Source: Streptomyces cinnabarinus
GTDB taxonomy: Bacteria; Actinomycetota; Actinomycetes; Streptomycetales; Streptomycetaceae
Direction of reading: 5' to 3'
Assembly: GCF_027270315.1 (NCBI RefSeq)
Contig: NZ_CP114413.1
Coordinates: 2,728,001 to 2,792,000, forward strand
Length of the DNA stretch: 64,000 nt
Position numbers and translations under genes: made by a program. The notes under the pieces are model-generated. The model saw only the letters and a program-made list of their open reading frames with translations. It ran no database searches and had not been told where the DNA came from. Positions within the stretch are counted from its first letter, which is position 1, and the number at the start of each line of letters is the position of its first letter. Of the stretch, positions 8,060 through 16,765 are shown in pieces.

Positions 8060-9247
8060 TCAGCCCTGGGTGAGCCAGAGGTCGGGGCCGAAGACCTCGT
8101 AGTGAATGTCCGCGGGCGCCACTCCCTTGCCGATCAGCTGGGTGCGGACGGTCCGCATGAAGGGGAGCGGGCCGCACAGGTACGCGCGCGTGCCGGGTGC
8201 CACGGCGATGTCCGTGAGGTCGACCAGGCCGGTGCGGGCGTCCTCGGGGGCGTCCTCCTCGTACCAGTAGTGCACCCGCGCCTCGGGGAGCTTGGCCGCG
8301 TAGGTCTCCTGGTCGGCGCGCAGGGCGTGGGCGGCCGGGGAGCGGTCGCCGTGCAGGACGGTGACCGGGCAGTCGCGGCCGTCCTGGGCCAGCTGGGCCA
8401 GCATGGCGATCATCGGGGTGACGCCGATGCCCGCGGAGGCCAGCAGCAGCGGCCGGTCGGCGTCCGGGCCGAGGACCAGGTCGCCGTAGGGGGCGGACAG
8501 CTCCAGTACGGCGCCCTCCGCCACGCGCGCGTGCAGGTGCTCGGAGACCTCGCCCGCCGGGGAGCCGGCGTCCTCGGCCACCCGCTTCACGCTGATCTGG
8601 CGCAGCGTGGAGTCCGGCGCCCCGGACAGGCTGTACTGCCGTATCTGCCGGGCGCCGTCCGGGAGCTGGACGCGGACCGAGACGTACTGGCCCGCGCGGA
8701 AGTCGGCCACCGGGCCGCCGTCGGAGGGGCGCAGCCGGAAGGTGACCACGTCGGCCGTCTCCGCGACCCGCTCCACGACCTCCCAGTTCCGCCAGACCGG
8801 CTCACGGGACTCCTCGTACAGCCGCTTCTCCACGGCGATCAGGGCGTTCGCCATCAGCCAGTAGACCTCGTCCCAGGCGGCCGCGACCTCGGGCGTGACG
8901 GCCTCGCCGAGGACGTCGACGATGGCGGCGAAGAGGTGCTCGTGGACGATGCCGTACTGCTCGGGGGCGACGCCGAGGGAGGCGTGCTTGTGGGCGATGC
9001 GGGCGAGCATCGCGTCGGGCCGGTCGTCCGGGTGGTCTATCAAGTACGTCGCGAAGGCGGCTATGGAGCCGGCGAGGGCCTGGCGCTGGGTGCCGGCCGC
9101 CTGGTTGCCGCGGTTGAAGAGGTCGCGCAGCAGTTCGGGGCGGGCGGCGAACATCCCGGCGTAGAAGCGCTCGGTGATCGCGTCCAGGTTGGCACCCACG
9201 GCGGGGAGGGTCGCGCGGACGGTGGCGGCGGACTGTACGGACAGCAT
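8060..9247 (-). CDS. hmpA: Flavohaemoglobin (nitric oxide dioxygenase)
   Basis: 395 residues. It converts NO and O2 to nitrate using NAD(P)H, FAD and haem in the cytosol. The globin domain (1–140) has the distal B10 Tyr29 and E7 Gln54 and the proximal F8 His88 (IAHKHASLGV). The FAD domain follows (RQIRQYSLSGAPD), then the NAD domain (LLLASAGIGVTPMIAMLAQL) and the C-terminal CGPLPFM and HYEVFGPD segments. The ATG at 9247 is preceded by GAAGGAG. Expression is probably controlled by the neighbouring NsrR-like protein through the dyad at 9305–9327. Confidence 0.96.
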   Translation of the reverse strand: MLSVQSAATVRATLPAVGANLDAITERFYAGMFAARPELLRDLFNRGNQAAGTQRQALAGSIAAFATYLIDHPDDRPDAMLARIAHKHASLGVAPEQYGIVHEHLFAAIVDVLGEAVTPEVAAAWDEVYWLMANALIAVEKRLYEESREPVWRNWEVVERVAETADVVTFRLRPSDGGPVADFRAGQYVSVRVQLPDGARQIRQYSLSGAPDSTLRQISVKRVAEDAGSPAGEVSEHLHARVAEGAVLELSAPYGDLVLGPDADRPLLLASAGIGVTPMIAMLAQLAQDGRDCPVTVLHGDRSPAAHALRADQETYAAKLPEARVHYWYEEDAPEDARTGLVDLTDIAVAPGTRAYLCGPLPFMRTVRTQLIGKGVAPADIHYEVFGPDLWLTQG

Positions 9248-9304
9248 CAAGGCTCCTTCGGGCTCTCGACCGGTGCGCTCTCTCAACCGGTTCGCCACCA
9301 TTAA

Positions 9305-9327
9305 AACTTGCATCTGAGATGCCAATT
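9305..9327. promoter_or_regulatory. NsrR operator of the flavohaemoglobin gene
   Basis: AACTTGCATCT–G–AGATGCCAATT: an 11-1-11 inverted repeat with 9 of 11 paired positions, about 58 bases upstream of the hmpA start. The architecture and core (GCATCTGAGAT) match NsrR sites described upstream of hmpA genes in Streptomyces, as I recall them. It should give NO-inducible transcription. Confidence 0.8.
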
Positions 9328-9484
9328 AAAGCGGGGGTGGGTTTGTGAGCGATCCGACAGGTGCCCGCGTGGGGCGGCCGAGTGCGGCCAGGCATTACGG
9401 ATGTCGGCCCGAGCAGGCAAGATGGGCGGCAGAGGCGCGGTGCGCCGGGCGTTCAGACCGGAGTCGGCTAGTCGATCAAGGTCG

Positions 9485-9500
9485 GCAACGCGCGTGAAAC
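9485..9500 (+). promoter_or_regulatory. Single GlnR-like half-box upstream of the glnA2-type gene
   Basis: GCAAC–six bases–GAAAC resembles one a/b unit of the GlnR consensus gTnAc-n6-GaAAc, 88 bases before the start at 9589. Functional GlnR boxes normally have two such units; I could not find the second, so this may be chance. Confidence 0.25.
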
Positions 9501-9588
9501 GCTGTTGTGGTGTGATGCTCAGGTGCCCGACCGCCCTCCCGCGCTACTCGGGATGGTGGCCTGACCAGCAAGGATGGGGAAGCGGAAG

Positions 9589-10950
9589 ATGGACAAGCAG
9601 CAGGAGTTCGTGCTCCGTACGTTGGAGGAGCGGGACATCCGGTTCGTACGCCTGTGGTTCACGGACGTGCTGGGCTTCCTCAAGTCCGTCGCCGTGGCCC
9701 CGGCCGAGCTTGAGCAGGCCTTCGACGAGGGCATCGGCTTCGACGGCTCGGCCATCGAGGGCTTCGCCCGCGTATACGAGTCCGACATGATTGCCAAGCC
9801 GGACCCCTCCACCTTCCAGGTCCTGCCCTGGCGCGCGGAGACCCCCGGCACCGCCCGCATGTTCTGCGACATCCTCATGCCGGACGGCTCCCCATCCTTC
9901 GCGGACCCGCGCTACGTCCTCAAGCGCGCCCTGGCCCGCACCTCCGACCTGGGCTTCACCTTCTACACCCACCCGGAGATCGAGTTCTTCCTGCTGAAGG
10001 ACCGCCCGCTGGACGGCTCCCGCCCCACCCCCGCCGACAACTCGGGCTACTTCGACCACACCCCGACCAACGTCGGCATGGACTTCCGCCGCCAGGCGAT
10101 CACCATGCTGGAGTCGATGGGCATCTCGGTGGAGTTCTCCCACCACGAGGGCGCGCCGGGCCAGCAGGAGATCGACCTGCGCTATGCGGACGCGCTCTCC
10201 ACGGCGGACAACATCATGACGTTCCGTCTGGTCATGAAGCAGGTGGCGCTGGAGCAGGGCGTACAGGCGACGTTCATGCCGAAGCCGTTCTCGGAGCACC
10301 CGGGCTCCGGCATGCACACCCACCTCTCCCTCTTCGAGGGCGACCGCAACGCGTTCTACGAGTCCGGCTCGGAGTACCAGCTCTCCAAGGTCGGCCGCTC
10401 CTTCATCGCGGGCCTGCTCAAGCACGCCGCCGAGATCTCCGCGGTCACCAACCAGTGGGTGAACTCCTACAAGCGCATCTGGGGCGGCTCGGAGCGCACG
10501 GCGGGCGCGGGCGGCGAGGCGCCGTCGTACATCTGCTGGGGCCACAACAACCGCTCGGCGCTGGTCCGGGTCCCGATGTACAAGCCCGGCAAGACCGGCT
10601 CGGCCCGCGTCGAGGTCCGCTCCCTGGACTCCGGCGCCAACCCCTACCTGGCGTACGCGCTGCTGCTGGCCGCGGGCCTGAAGGGCATCGAGGAGGGCTA
10701 CGAACTCCCGCCGGGCGCCGAGGACGACGTCTGGGCCCTGTCCGACGCCGAGCGCCGCGCGATGGGCATCGAGCCCCTGCCGCAGAACCTCGGCGAGGCC
10801 CTCACCCTCATGGAGCGCAGCGACCTGGTCGCCGAGACCCTCGGCGAGCACGTCTTCGACTTCTTCCTGCGCAACAAGCGCTCGGAGTGGGAGGAGTACC
10901 GCTCCGAGGTCACGGCGTTCGAGCTGCGGAAGAACCTGCCGGTGCTGTAA
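9589..10950 (+). CDS. glnA2: Type I glutamine synthetase-like enzyme (GlnA2 type)
   Basis: 453 residues with the GS beta-grasp N-terminal domain (to about 110, including GFDGSAIEGFARVYESDM) and the catalytic domain. Metal and ATP residues are seen in THPEIEFFLL, GAPGQQEIDLRY, FMPKPFSEHPGSGMHTHLS and NRSALVRVP. It lacks the usual adenylylation segment NLYDLPPEE (GYELPPGAED stands there). That fits the GSI-alpha/GlnA2 type, which in S. coelicolor is reported to be a gamma-glutamylpolyamine synthetase for polyamine use rather than ammonia assimilation. Start at the ATG at 9589; a ribosome-binding purine run GGGGAAGCGGAAG precedes it. Confidence 0.88.
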   Translation: MDKQQEFVLRTLEERDIRFVRLWFTDVLGFLKSVAVAPAELEQAFDEGIGFDGSAIEGFARVYESDMIAKPDPSTFQVLPWRAETPGTARMFCDILMPDGSPSFADPRYVLKRALARTSDLGFTFYTHPEIEFFLLKDRPLDGSRPTPADNSGYFDHTPTNVGMDFRRQAITMLESMGISVEFSHHEGAPGQQEIDLRYADALSTADNIMTFRLVMKQVALEQGVQATFMPKPFSEHPGSGMHTHLSLFEGDRNAFYESGSEYQLSKVGRSFIAGLLKHAAEISAVTNQWVNSYKRIWGGSERTAGAGGEAPSYICWGHNNRSALVRVPMYKPGKTGSARVEVRSLDSGANPYLAYALLLAAGLKGIEEGYELPPGAEDDVWALSDAERRAMGIEPLPQNLGEALTLMERSDLVAETLGEHVFDFFLRNKRSEWEEYRSEVTAFELRKNLPVL

Positions 10951-10988
10951 AGCCGGGTCGGAGCCGGATTCCTCCGATCCAGCGAATG

Positions 10989-11013
10989 GGCCGACGGTCG
11001 CTGACCGTCGGCC
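10989..11013 (+). terminator. Strong hairpin after the glnA2-type gene
   Basis: GGCCGACGGTC–GCT–GACCGTCGGCC forms a perfect 11-bp stem 38 bases after the stop. There is no U tract, as is common in Streptomyces. It separates the synthetase from the macro-domain gene. Confidence 0.75.
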
Positions 11014-11042
11014 TCGTCGTTCCTCACCCGTCAGGAGAAAAG

Positions 11043-11909
11043 TTGGCGACGAATCAGTCGCTCGCCGTATTTCGCTCACGCCGAGGGTGGACTGTCCTCT
11101 CCGTACATTTCTCGATCGCCTTCGCCGCTCTGGCCGGAGTCGTGCAGCTGATACTGACGGTCAGGCCGGTTTCCCTGCTGCAGGGAGCCGACACACTGTT
11201 AGGGATCGCCGCCCTCTCGTGCTGCTGGGCGCTGGCGAGGTCGCTCCCCCGTGAAGCGGTCGAGCACGGCTTCAAGAACCCCGACTTCTCCGTGGTGGTG
11301 AAGGTGGGGGATCTGTTCGACGAGCCGTCCGACCTGGTGATCGGTTTCACTGATGTCTTCGACACCGATACCGAGGACGACAGCATCATCGCGCCGAGAA
11401 CTGTGCAAGGTCAGCTGCTGGCAAGAGTGTTCGACGGGGATGTCCCGGCTCTGGACGCGGCTCTCATGTCGTCACTTAGCGGTGCCCGGGTGTGCGAGGC
11501 GGAAAGCAGGGAGAGCAAGCCGAAGGGAAAGCTCGACCGGTATCCGGTGGGCACCGTGGCCGTCGTGCCGCACGGGGGCAGCCGGTTTTACTGCGTCGCC
11601 TACTCGCACATGAGCAATGACCTGATCGCGCAGTCGAGCGTCGATTCGATCTGGCAGAGCCTCGGCAACCTCTGGTCCGCCATCGGCGCACATGGTCATC
11701 TCGAACCCGTGGCGGTTCCGATCCTGGGCTCGGACCTCGCGAAAGTGGGAAGTCTGGGGCGCGAGAGCCTGCTCAAGATGATCATTCTTTCGTTTGTGGC
11801 CGCGTCGCGGGCAAGCCTGGTCTCCCGCCAACTGACCGTGGTCGTCCATCCGGACGACGCGGACGAGGTGAACCTGCTCGAAGTGCGGGCGTTCCTCACC
11901 TCGCTCTGA
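11043..11909 (+). CDS. Two-TM ThsA-type macro-domain protein (orphan Thoeris II-like effector)
   Basis: 288 residues from a TTG at 11043, five bases after AGGAG. Two transmembrane helices (about 17–40 VLSVHFSIAFAALAGVVQLI and 45–66 LLQGADTLLGIAALSCCWAL) precede a cytosolic domain from about residue 75: FSVVVKVGDLFDEPSDLVIG, FTDVFDTDTEDDSIIAPRTV, QGQLLARVF, KGKLDRYPVGTVAVV, YSHMSNDLIAQSSVDSIWQS. This matches the family I know as the ThsA macro domain (formerly DUF6430). In type II Thoeris, such a TM-macro protein is the membrane effector activated by a TIR-made ADP-ribose signal; no TIR gene is visible in this window. Codon 53 is TTA (11199–11201), implying bldA dependence, and base composition is less GC-biased than neighbours. 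Family assignment is from memory of the motif pattern. Confidence 0.75.
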   Translation: MATNQSLAVFRSRRGWTVLSVHFSIAFAALAGVVQLILTVRPVSLLQGADTLLGIAALSCCWALARSLPREAVEHGFKNPDFSVVVKVGDLFDEPSDLVIGFTDVFDTDTEDDSIIAPRTVQGQLLARVFDGDVPALDAALMSSLSGARVCEAESRESKPKGKLDRYPVGTVAVVPHGGSRFYCVAYSHMSNDLIAQSSVDSIWQSLGNLWSAIGAHGHLEPVAVPILGSDLAKVGSLGRESLLKMIILSFVAASRASLVSRQLTVVVHPDDADEVNLLEVRAFLTSL

Positions 11910-11940
11910 CGGCGCCGGCCGGCGGGAAACACCGGCAGCC

Positions 11941-13158
11941 TCAGGATCGCACCGCCTCCGCGGCCTGCGGCAGATGCCCCGCGACGACTCGTTCCCGCCC
12001 GGACGCGGGAGCCCGCCGCCGGTCCACCGCGTACGCCGCTCCGGCGACCCCGAGCCCCAGCACCGCCAGGCCCGCCCCCGCAACCGCCGGGGACGTCACG
12101 CCGAAGCCCGCCGCCAGGGCGACGCCGCCGATCCAGGCGCCCCCGGCGTTGGCCAGGTTGAAGGCGGCCTGGTTGGCGGAGGAGGCCAGCGAGGGGGCTG
12201 CCGACGCCTTCTCCATGACCATCAGCTGGAGGGGGGAACCGGTCACGAACGCCGCCGCGCCCAGCAGGACCACCGCCACCGCCGCGCTCCACGCCGTGGA
12301 CATCAGCAGCGGGAAGAGGGAAAGGACCAGGACCATCGACGCCAGCCCGCCGAAAAGCGTCGCGCGCATCGCGTGGTCCGCCAGGCGGCCGCCCAGCAGG
12401 TTGCCGACCGTCGCGCCGACGCCGAACAGCGCGAGCAGCAGGGTGACGCCGGCGTCGGTGTACCCGGCCGCGTCCGTCAGCATCGGGGTCACGTAGCTGT
12501 ACGCCGCGAACAGTGCGGCGAAGCCCGCCACCGTGGTGCCGAGGGCCAGCCAGACGGGGAGGGAGCGCAGGGCGGCCAGTTCGCCGCGCAGGCCGTGGGA
12601 GGGGGCGGTCCCGCCGTCGCGCGGGATCAGCAGGGCCAGGGAGGCGATCGCGGCGACGCCGATCGCGCTCACGCCGAGGAAGGTGGCACGCCAGCCCAGG
12701 TGCTGGCCCATGAGCGTGGCGACGGGGACGCCCACGACGTTGGCGACAGTCAGGCCCAGGAACATCAGGGAGACCGAGCGGGCCTTGCGCTCCGGTGCGA
12801 CCAGGCTCGTCGCGACGACCGCGCCGACACCGAAGAAGGCGCCGTGCGGCAGTCCGCTCAGGAAGCGGGCAGCGAGCAGCCAGCCGTGGTCGGGGGCGAG
12901 GGCGGACAGCGCGTTGCCCGCCACGAAGAGTGCCATCAGGCCGATCAGGACCTTGCGGCGGGACATCCGGGCGGTGGCGGCGGCGAGCAGTGGGGCGCCG
13001 ATGACGACGCCGAGCGCGTACGCCGAGACCAGGTGACCGGCGCTGGGGATGGAGATGCCGAGGTCGGCCGCGACGTCGGGCAGCAGGCCCATCATCACGA
13101 ACTCGGTGGTGCCGATGCCGAAGGCACCGATGGCCAGGGCGAGCAGGGCCAGGGGCAT
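11941..13158 (-). CDS. MFS exporter, DHA1 (AraJ/Cmx-like) family
   Basis: 405 residues with 12 predicted transmembrane segments. The first begins LALLALAIGAFGIGTTEFVM, the typical start of sugar/drug DHA1 exporters related to AraJ and chloramphenicol transporters. The loop 2–3 motif is present as ATARMSRRKVLIGLM and motif C as FLGLTVANVVGVPVATLMGQ. The ATG at 13158 was preferred over one 13 codons upstream because the shorter form gives the family N-terminus. It stands alone on the minus strand; no regulator is adjacent. Likely a proton-driven efflux pump for small amphiphiles. Confidence 0.85.
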   Translation of the reverse strand: MPLALLALAIGAFGIGTTEFVMMGLLPDVAADLGISIPSAGHLVSAYALGVVIGAPLLAAATARMSRRKVLIGLMALFVAGNALSALAPDHGWLLAARFLSGLPHGAFFGVGAVVATSLVAPERKARSVSLMFLGLTVANVVGVPVATLMGQHLGWRATFLGVSAIGVAAIASLALLIPRDGGTAPSHGLRGELAALRSLPVWLALGTTVAGFAALFAAYSYVTPMLTDAAGYTDAGVTLLLALFGVGATVGNLLGGRLADHAMRATLFGGLASMVLVLSLFPLLMSTAWSAAVAVVLLGAAAFVTGSPLQLMVMEKASAAPSLASSANQAAFNLANAGGAWIGGVALAAGFGVTSPAVAGAGLAVLGLGVAGAAYAVDRRRAPASGRERVVAGHLPQAAEAVRS

Positions 13159-13270
13159 GGAGGGTCTGCGCCTTTCGGGGAGCGGTGGTCCACACATCTT
13201 ATGTTCATGTGCGGAACAAACTCTCCCCGGCGCAGTATTCCGGGCGGTGAAGGCCGGGTTACCAGGGGCT

Positions 13271-14323
13271 TTACGAGGCCGTTGTGTCGACCTTCACACG
13301 CGCCGCGACCGGCAGATGGTCGCTCCCGGTCTCCGGCAGCGTCCACGAGGTGACCGGCTCGATGCCCTTCACCAGGATCTGGTCGATCCGCGCCATCGGG
13401 AACGAGGCCGGCCAGCTGAACCCGAACCCACTGCCCGCCGCACCCTGCGTGGAGCGCATCTGGGAGGTGACGGCGTTCAGCGCGCGGTCGTTCATCGTGC
13501 CGTTCAGATCGCCGAGCAGCACGCTCCGCGGCAGCTTCTCGTCGGCGATGGCCTCGCCCAGCGCGTCCGCGCTCTTGTCGCGCTGGCGGGCGGTGAACCC
13601 GGCCTCCATCTTCACGCGCACCGACGGGAGATGGGCGACGTAGACCGCGACCTCGCCGGACGGCGTGCTGACAGCGGCGCGCATGGCGCGGGTCCAGCCG
13701 AGCTTGATGTCGACGGACTTCACCCCACTCAGCGGGTACTTGCTCCACAGCCCGACCGTGCCCTGCACCGAGTGGTACTTGTACGTCGCCAACAGCGCCT
13801 TCTCGTACACCGGCACCGCCGTCGCGGTCAGCTCCTCCAGCGCCACCACGTCCGCCCCGGAGGCGGCCACGTCACGGGCGGTTTTGGCGGGGTCGGGGTT
13901 GTCGGCGTTGACGTTGTGCGTGGCGATGGTGAGGTCGCCGCCCGAGGAGGTCTTGTCGGTGAGCAGCCCGCCGAAGAGGTTCAGCCAGACGACCGCGGGC
14001 AGCACCATCGCGATCAGCGCGGTCGCCGACTTGCGCACCAGGCCGATGACCAGCAGCAGCGGCACGAACAGACCGAGCCACGGCAGGAAGGTCTCGGTGA
14101 GGCTGCCGAGGTTGCCGATGCGGTTGGGGATGTGCGCGTGCAGCAGCATGACCAGGGCGAGCAGTGCTGCGAAGGCGGCGGTGACGATGCCCCGGCGCCA
14201 GATCCGCGGGTCACCGCGCCAGCCGGTGAAGAGCCGCTCCAGCAGACGCCGGAACCGGTTTCCCCGGCGCTCTGGTCCCGAGCCGCCGCTGTCCGTCTCC
14301 GTCATGTACGCCTGCTGCGCCAT
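13271..14323 (-). CDS. Membrane-anchored endonuclease/exonuclease/phosphatase-family hydrolase
   Basis: 350 residues: a charged cytosolic N-terminus (1–45), three close transmembrane helices (about 46–118), then an extracytoplasmic EEP domain. Catalytic landmarks are THNVNADN (metal-binding Asn), DVVALEELTA (Glu), LLGDLNGTMNDRALN (Asp/Asn) and GSDHLPVAARV (Asp-His). The EEP fold includes sphingomyelinases, DNases and inositol phosphatases; the exterior location favours a lipid or nucleotide substrate. The ATG at 14323 follows GAGGCG at eight bases. No operon partner. Confidence 0.88.
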   Translation of the reverse strand: MAQQAYMTETDSGGSGPERRGNRFRRLLERLFTGWRGDPRIWRRGIVTAAFAALLALVMLLHAHIPNRIGNLGSLTETFLPWLGLFVPLLLVIGLVRKSATALIAMVLPAVVWLNLFGGLLTDKTSSGGDLTIATHNVNADNPDPAKTARDVAASGADVVALEELTATAVPVYEKALLATYKYHSVQGTVGLWSKYPLSGVKSVDIKLGWTRAMRAAVSTPSGEVAVYVAHLPSVRVKMEAGFTARQRDKSADALGEAIADEKLPRSVLLGDLNGTMNDRALNAVTSQMRSTQGAAGSGFGFSWPASFPMARIDQILVKGIEPVTSWTLPETGSDHLPVAARVKVDTTAS

Positions 14324-14504
14324 ACCGTCGCCTCACTGACTGCCGTGCACACCATCGTCCCCCGCGGTTACGACCCTAGGGGATGATCGGTTCTGTTCCT
14401 GCCGTCCCATGACGGCCGTACGGGCACGAGGACGTACAAGTCGCCTCGCGGAGTTCCGGTCGGCCGACGGGAAAGCGCGCTCTGTGACGAAACGCGCACA
14501 TGCG
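14324..14504. other. Intergenic, nothing distinct
   Basis: 181 bases between the EEP hydrolase start and the tetR stop. It should hold the EEP hydrolase promoter. I see no strong dyad or terminator. Confidence 0.4.
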
Positions 14505-15140
14505 CTACAGGGGAGGCGAACTGACGGGCCGTAGCCCTTCCAGCAGGGTGTCGACGATCTGCTCCGACAGACCGTCCGGCAGATCCGCGTCCGGGCGCAT
14601 CACGGAGCGCAGCAGCATCGGGCCCACGAACAGGTCGTTGAGGAGTTCCACATCGACGTCCTCGCGCAGCTCGCCGTTGCGCTGGCCGCGGCGCAGCACC
14701 TCGACGCCGAGCCGGCGCCGGGGCGCGACGACGAGGGTGTGGTACGCCGTCCAGACCTTGGGGCTGCTCTTCATCTGGGCGTGGACGTTGTGCAGGATCG
14801 CCGAGGAACGGCTGAGCAGTCCGCGCTGCCGGAGCGACTCCAGCAGGACGACCAGGTCGTCGCGCATGGAGGTGCCGGGCAGTTCGGCGTCGGGCGGTTC
14901 GGCGGCCCGTACGACGTCGACGAACAGCTCCTCCTTGCCGCTCCAGCGACGGTAGATGGTGGCCTTGCCGACACCGGCGGTGCGGGCGATCCGCTCGATG
15001 GAGAGCTCCGCGAGCGGCACGCCCTCCTCCAGCAGCTTCATCACGCCCTCGATGATGGCGCGCTCCACGGCCTCGCTCCGGGGGCGGCCCCGGACCGGAC
15101 CGGTCTGGCTGTCGGCGAGGTTCACGTGCGTCCCTTCCAT
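14505..15140 (-). CDS. TetR/AcrR-family repressor of the adjacent exporter
   Basis: 211 residues. The N-terminal HTH is LSIERIARTAGVGKATIYRR at about residues 46–65 and the C-terminal ligand domain is all-helical. It is the second gene of a minus-strand operon, 18 bases after the DHA2 exporter stop. Regulator and pump therefore share one promoter, at which the 19-bp inverted repeat (16721–16765) sits. The arrangement implies autoregulation: the pump's substrate would release the repressor and induce both genes. Confidence 0.9.
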   Translation of the reverse strand: MEGTHVNLADSQTGPVRGRPRSEAVERAIIEGVMKLLEEGVPLAELSIERIARTAGVGKATIYRRWSGKEELFVDVVRAAEPPDAELPGTSMRDDLVVLLESLRQRGLLSRSSAILHNVHAQMKSSPKVWTAYHTLVVAPRRRLGVEVLRRGQRNGELREDVDVELLNDLFVGPMLLRSVMRPDADLPDGLSEQIVDTLLEGLRPVSSPPL

Positions 15141-15158
15141 GTACGGGGAGATTCTCCC

Positions 15159-16709
15159 TTACGAGGGGTCCTCGGTCCGCCCCGGCAGGAACAGCGCCAC
15201 CACCACCGCGCCGATCAGCGCGACCGCGGCGCCCCCGAGGGCGGTGACGTGCATGGCGTGCAGGAAGGAGTCGTTGGCCTGGGCGATCAGCGGCCTGCCC
15301 TCGGGGCCGAGCCGGGCGGCGACGGCCAGCGTGGACTCGATGGACTCACCGGCCGTGTGGCGCAGTTCCGGCGGCAGGGCGGCAAGGTCGCCCTCGATCG
15401 CCGAGCGGTAGGAGGTGGACAGCACCGAGCCGAGCACCGCGATGCCGAGGGCGCCGCCGACCTGGCGGAAGGTGTTGCTGAGGGCGGAGGCGGAACCGGC
15501 CTTCTCGCGGGGCAGGGCCTGCATGATGACGACGCTGACCGGCGTCATGATGTGCGCCATGCCGGTGCCCATGAGGAAGAAGATCACCTCAAGGATCCAG
15601 ATCGGGGTGTCCGCGTCCAGCGTGGCGAAGGCGGCCAGGGTCACCGCGATGAGCGCCATCCCGGCGGTCGTGGTGGCCCGGTTGCCGAAGCGGTCCACCA
15701 GCAGCCGGGCGCGCGGCGCGAAGATCAGCTGCGCGACGGCCAGCGGCAGCAACAGCAGGCCCGTCTCCAGGGGCGAGTAGCCGCGCACGCTCTGGGTGTA
15801 GAAGACGGAGAAGAAGGTCACGCCCATCAGCGCGAAGAAGACCAGCGCGATGGCGGCGATGGCGGCGGAGAACACCTTGTCGCGGAAGTAGGTGACATCG
15901 ATCGAGGGATGGTCGCTGCGCTTCTCGAACACCACGAAGGCGATGAGTACGGCGAGCCCCGCGCCGATCGTGGACAGCACCGTGACATCGGTGAAGTCGG
16001 CCAGCTCGCCGCCCCGGATGATGCCGTAGACCAGCAGGACCAGGCCGACGACGGACAGGGTGACGCCGATGGGGTCGATGCGGCCGGGGCTGGGGTCGCG
16101 GGAGTCGGGGACCAGCCAGATCATCAGCGCGAGCGCGAGCAGCACGATGGGGACGTTGATGAGGAAGACAGAACCCCACCAGAAGTGGTCGAGCAGGACA
16201 CCGCCGGTGATGGGGCCGATGGCGATGGCGAGACCGACGCCGCCGGCCCAGATGCCGATGGCCTTGGGCTGCTCGTCGCGCTCGAAGACGTTCATGAGGA
16301 CGGCGAGCGTGGCGGGCATCACGAAGGCGGCGCCGAGGCCCATCACCGCGCGGAAGCCGATCAGCTCGGCCGGCGATCCGGCGAAGGCGGCCAGCGCTGA
16401 GCCGATGCCGAAGACGACGAGCCCGCCGAGCAGGACCCGCTTGCGGCCGAGCCGGTCGCCGAGCAGACCGGCGCTGAACAGCAGGCCCGCGAAAACCAGG
16501 GTGTAGGCGTTGATCGCCCACTCCAGCTCGCTCTGGGTGGCGCCGAGGCCGGTCGGGGCGGGGGTGGAGATCGTCTTGACGGCGACGTTGAGGATCGAGT
16601 TGTCGAGCACGATGATCAGCAGACTCAGCATGAGCACGCCGAGGATGGCCCAGCGGCGGCGATGCACCGCTTCCGGTATCCGGGGTACGGCAGGAGCGGA
16701 GGTAGTCAT
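15159..16709 (-). CDS. DHA2-family 14-TM MFS drug exporter
   Basis: 516 residues with 14 predicted transmembrane helices, the size of QacA/EmrB-type DHA2 exporters. Landmarks: MLSLLIIVLDNSILNVAV in TM1 (the DHA2 motif D1 aspartate), GLLGDRLGRKRVLLGG in loop 2–3, and AIGPITGGVLLDHFWWGSVF (motif C) in TM5. The ATG at 16709 is used; a GTG three codons upstream is possible. The promoter is overlapped by a perfect inverted repeat, so transcription is probably induced by the pump substrate through the TetR protein encoded next. Confidence 0.92.
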   Translation of the reverse strand: MTTSAPAVPRIPEAVHRRRWAILGVLMLSLLIIVLDNSILNVAVKTISTPAPTGLGATQSELEWAINAYTLVFAGLLFSAGLLGDRLGRKRVLLGGLVVFGIGSALAAFAGSPAELIGFRAVMGLGAAFVMPATLAVLMNVFERDEQPKAIGIWAGGVGLAIAIGPITGGVLLDHFWWGSVFLINVPIVLLALALMIWLVPDSRDPSPGRIDPIGVTLSVVGLVLLVYGIIRGGELADFTDVTVLSTIGAGLAVLIAFVVFEKRSDHPSIDVTYFRDKVFSAAIAAIALVFFALMGVTFFSVFYTQSVRGYSPLETGLLLLPLAVAQLIFAPRARLLVDRFGNRATTTAGMALIAVTLAAFATLDADTPIWILEVIFFLMGTGMAHIMTPVSVVIMQALPREKAGSASALSNTFRQVGGALGIAVLGSVLSTSYRSAIEGDLAALPPELRHTAGESIESTLAVAARLGPEGRPLIAQANDSFLHAMHVTALGGAAVALIGAVVVALFLPGRTEDPS

Positions 16710-16720
16710 GGAGTCCACCC

Positions 16721-16765
16721 TAGGAGATTTACGATACGGGACCGTGCCGTATCGTAAATCTCCTA
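16721..16765. promoter_or_regulatory. Perfect 19-bp inverted-repeat operator
   Basis: TAGGAGATTTACGATACGG at 16721–16739 is repeated exactly, inverted, at 16747–16765, with a 7-base spacer. It begins 12 bases upstream of the exporter start. The AT-rich core (TTTACGATACGG / CCGTATCGTAAA) is typical for a TetR operator binding two dimers. Confidence 0.85.
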
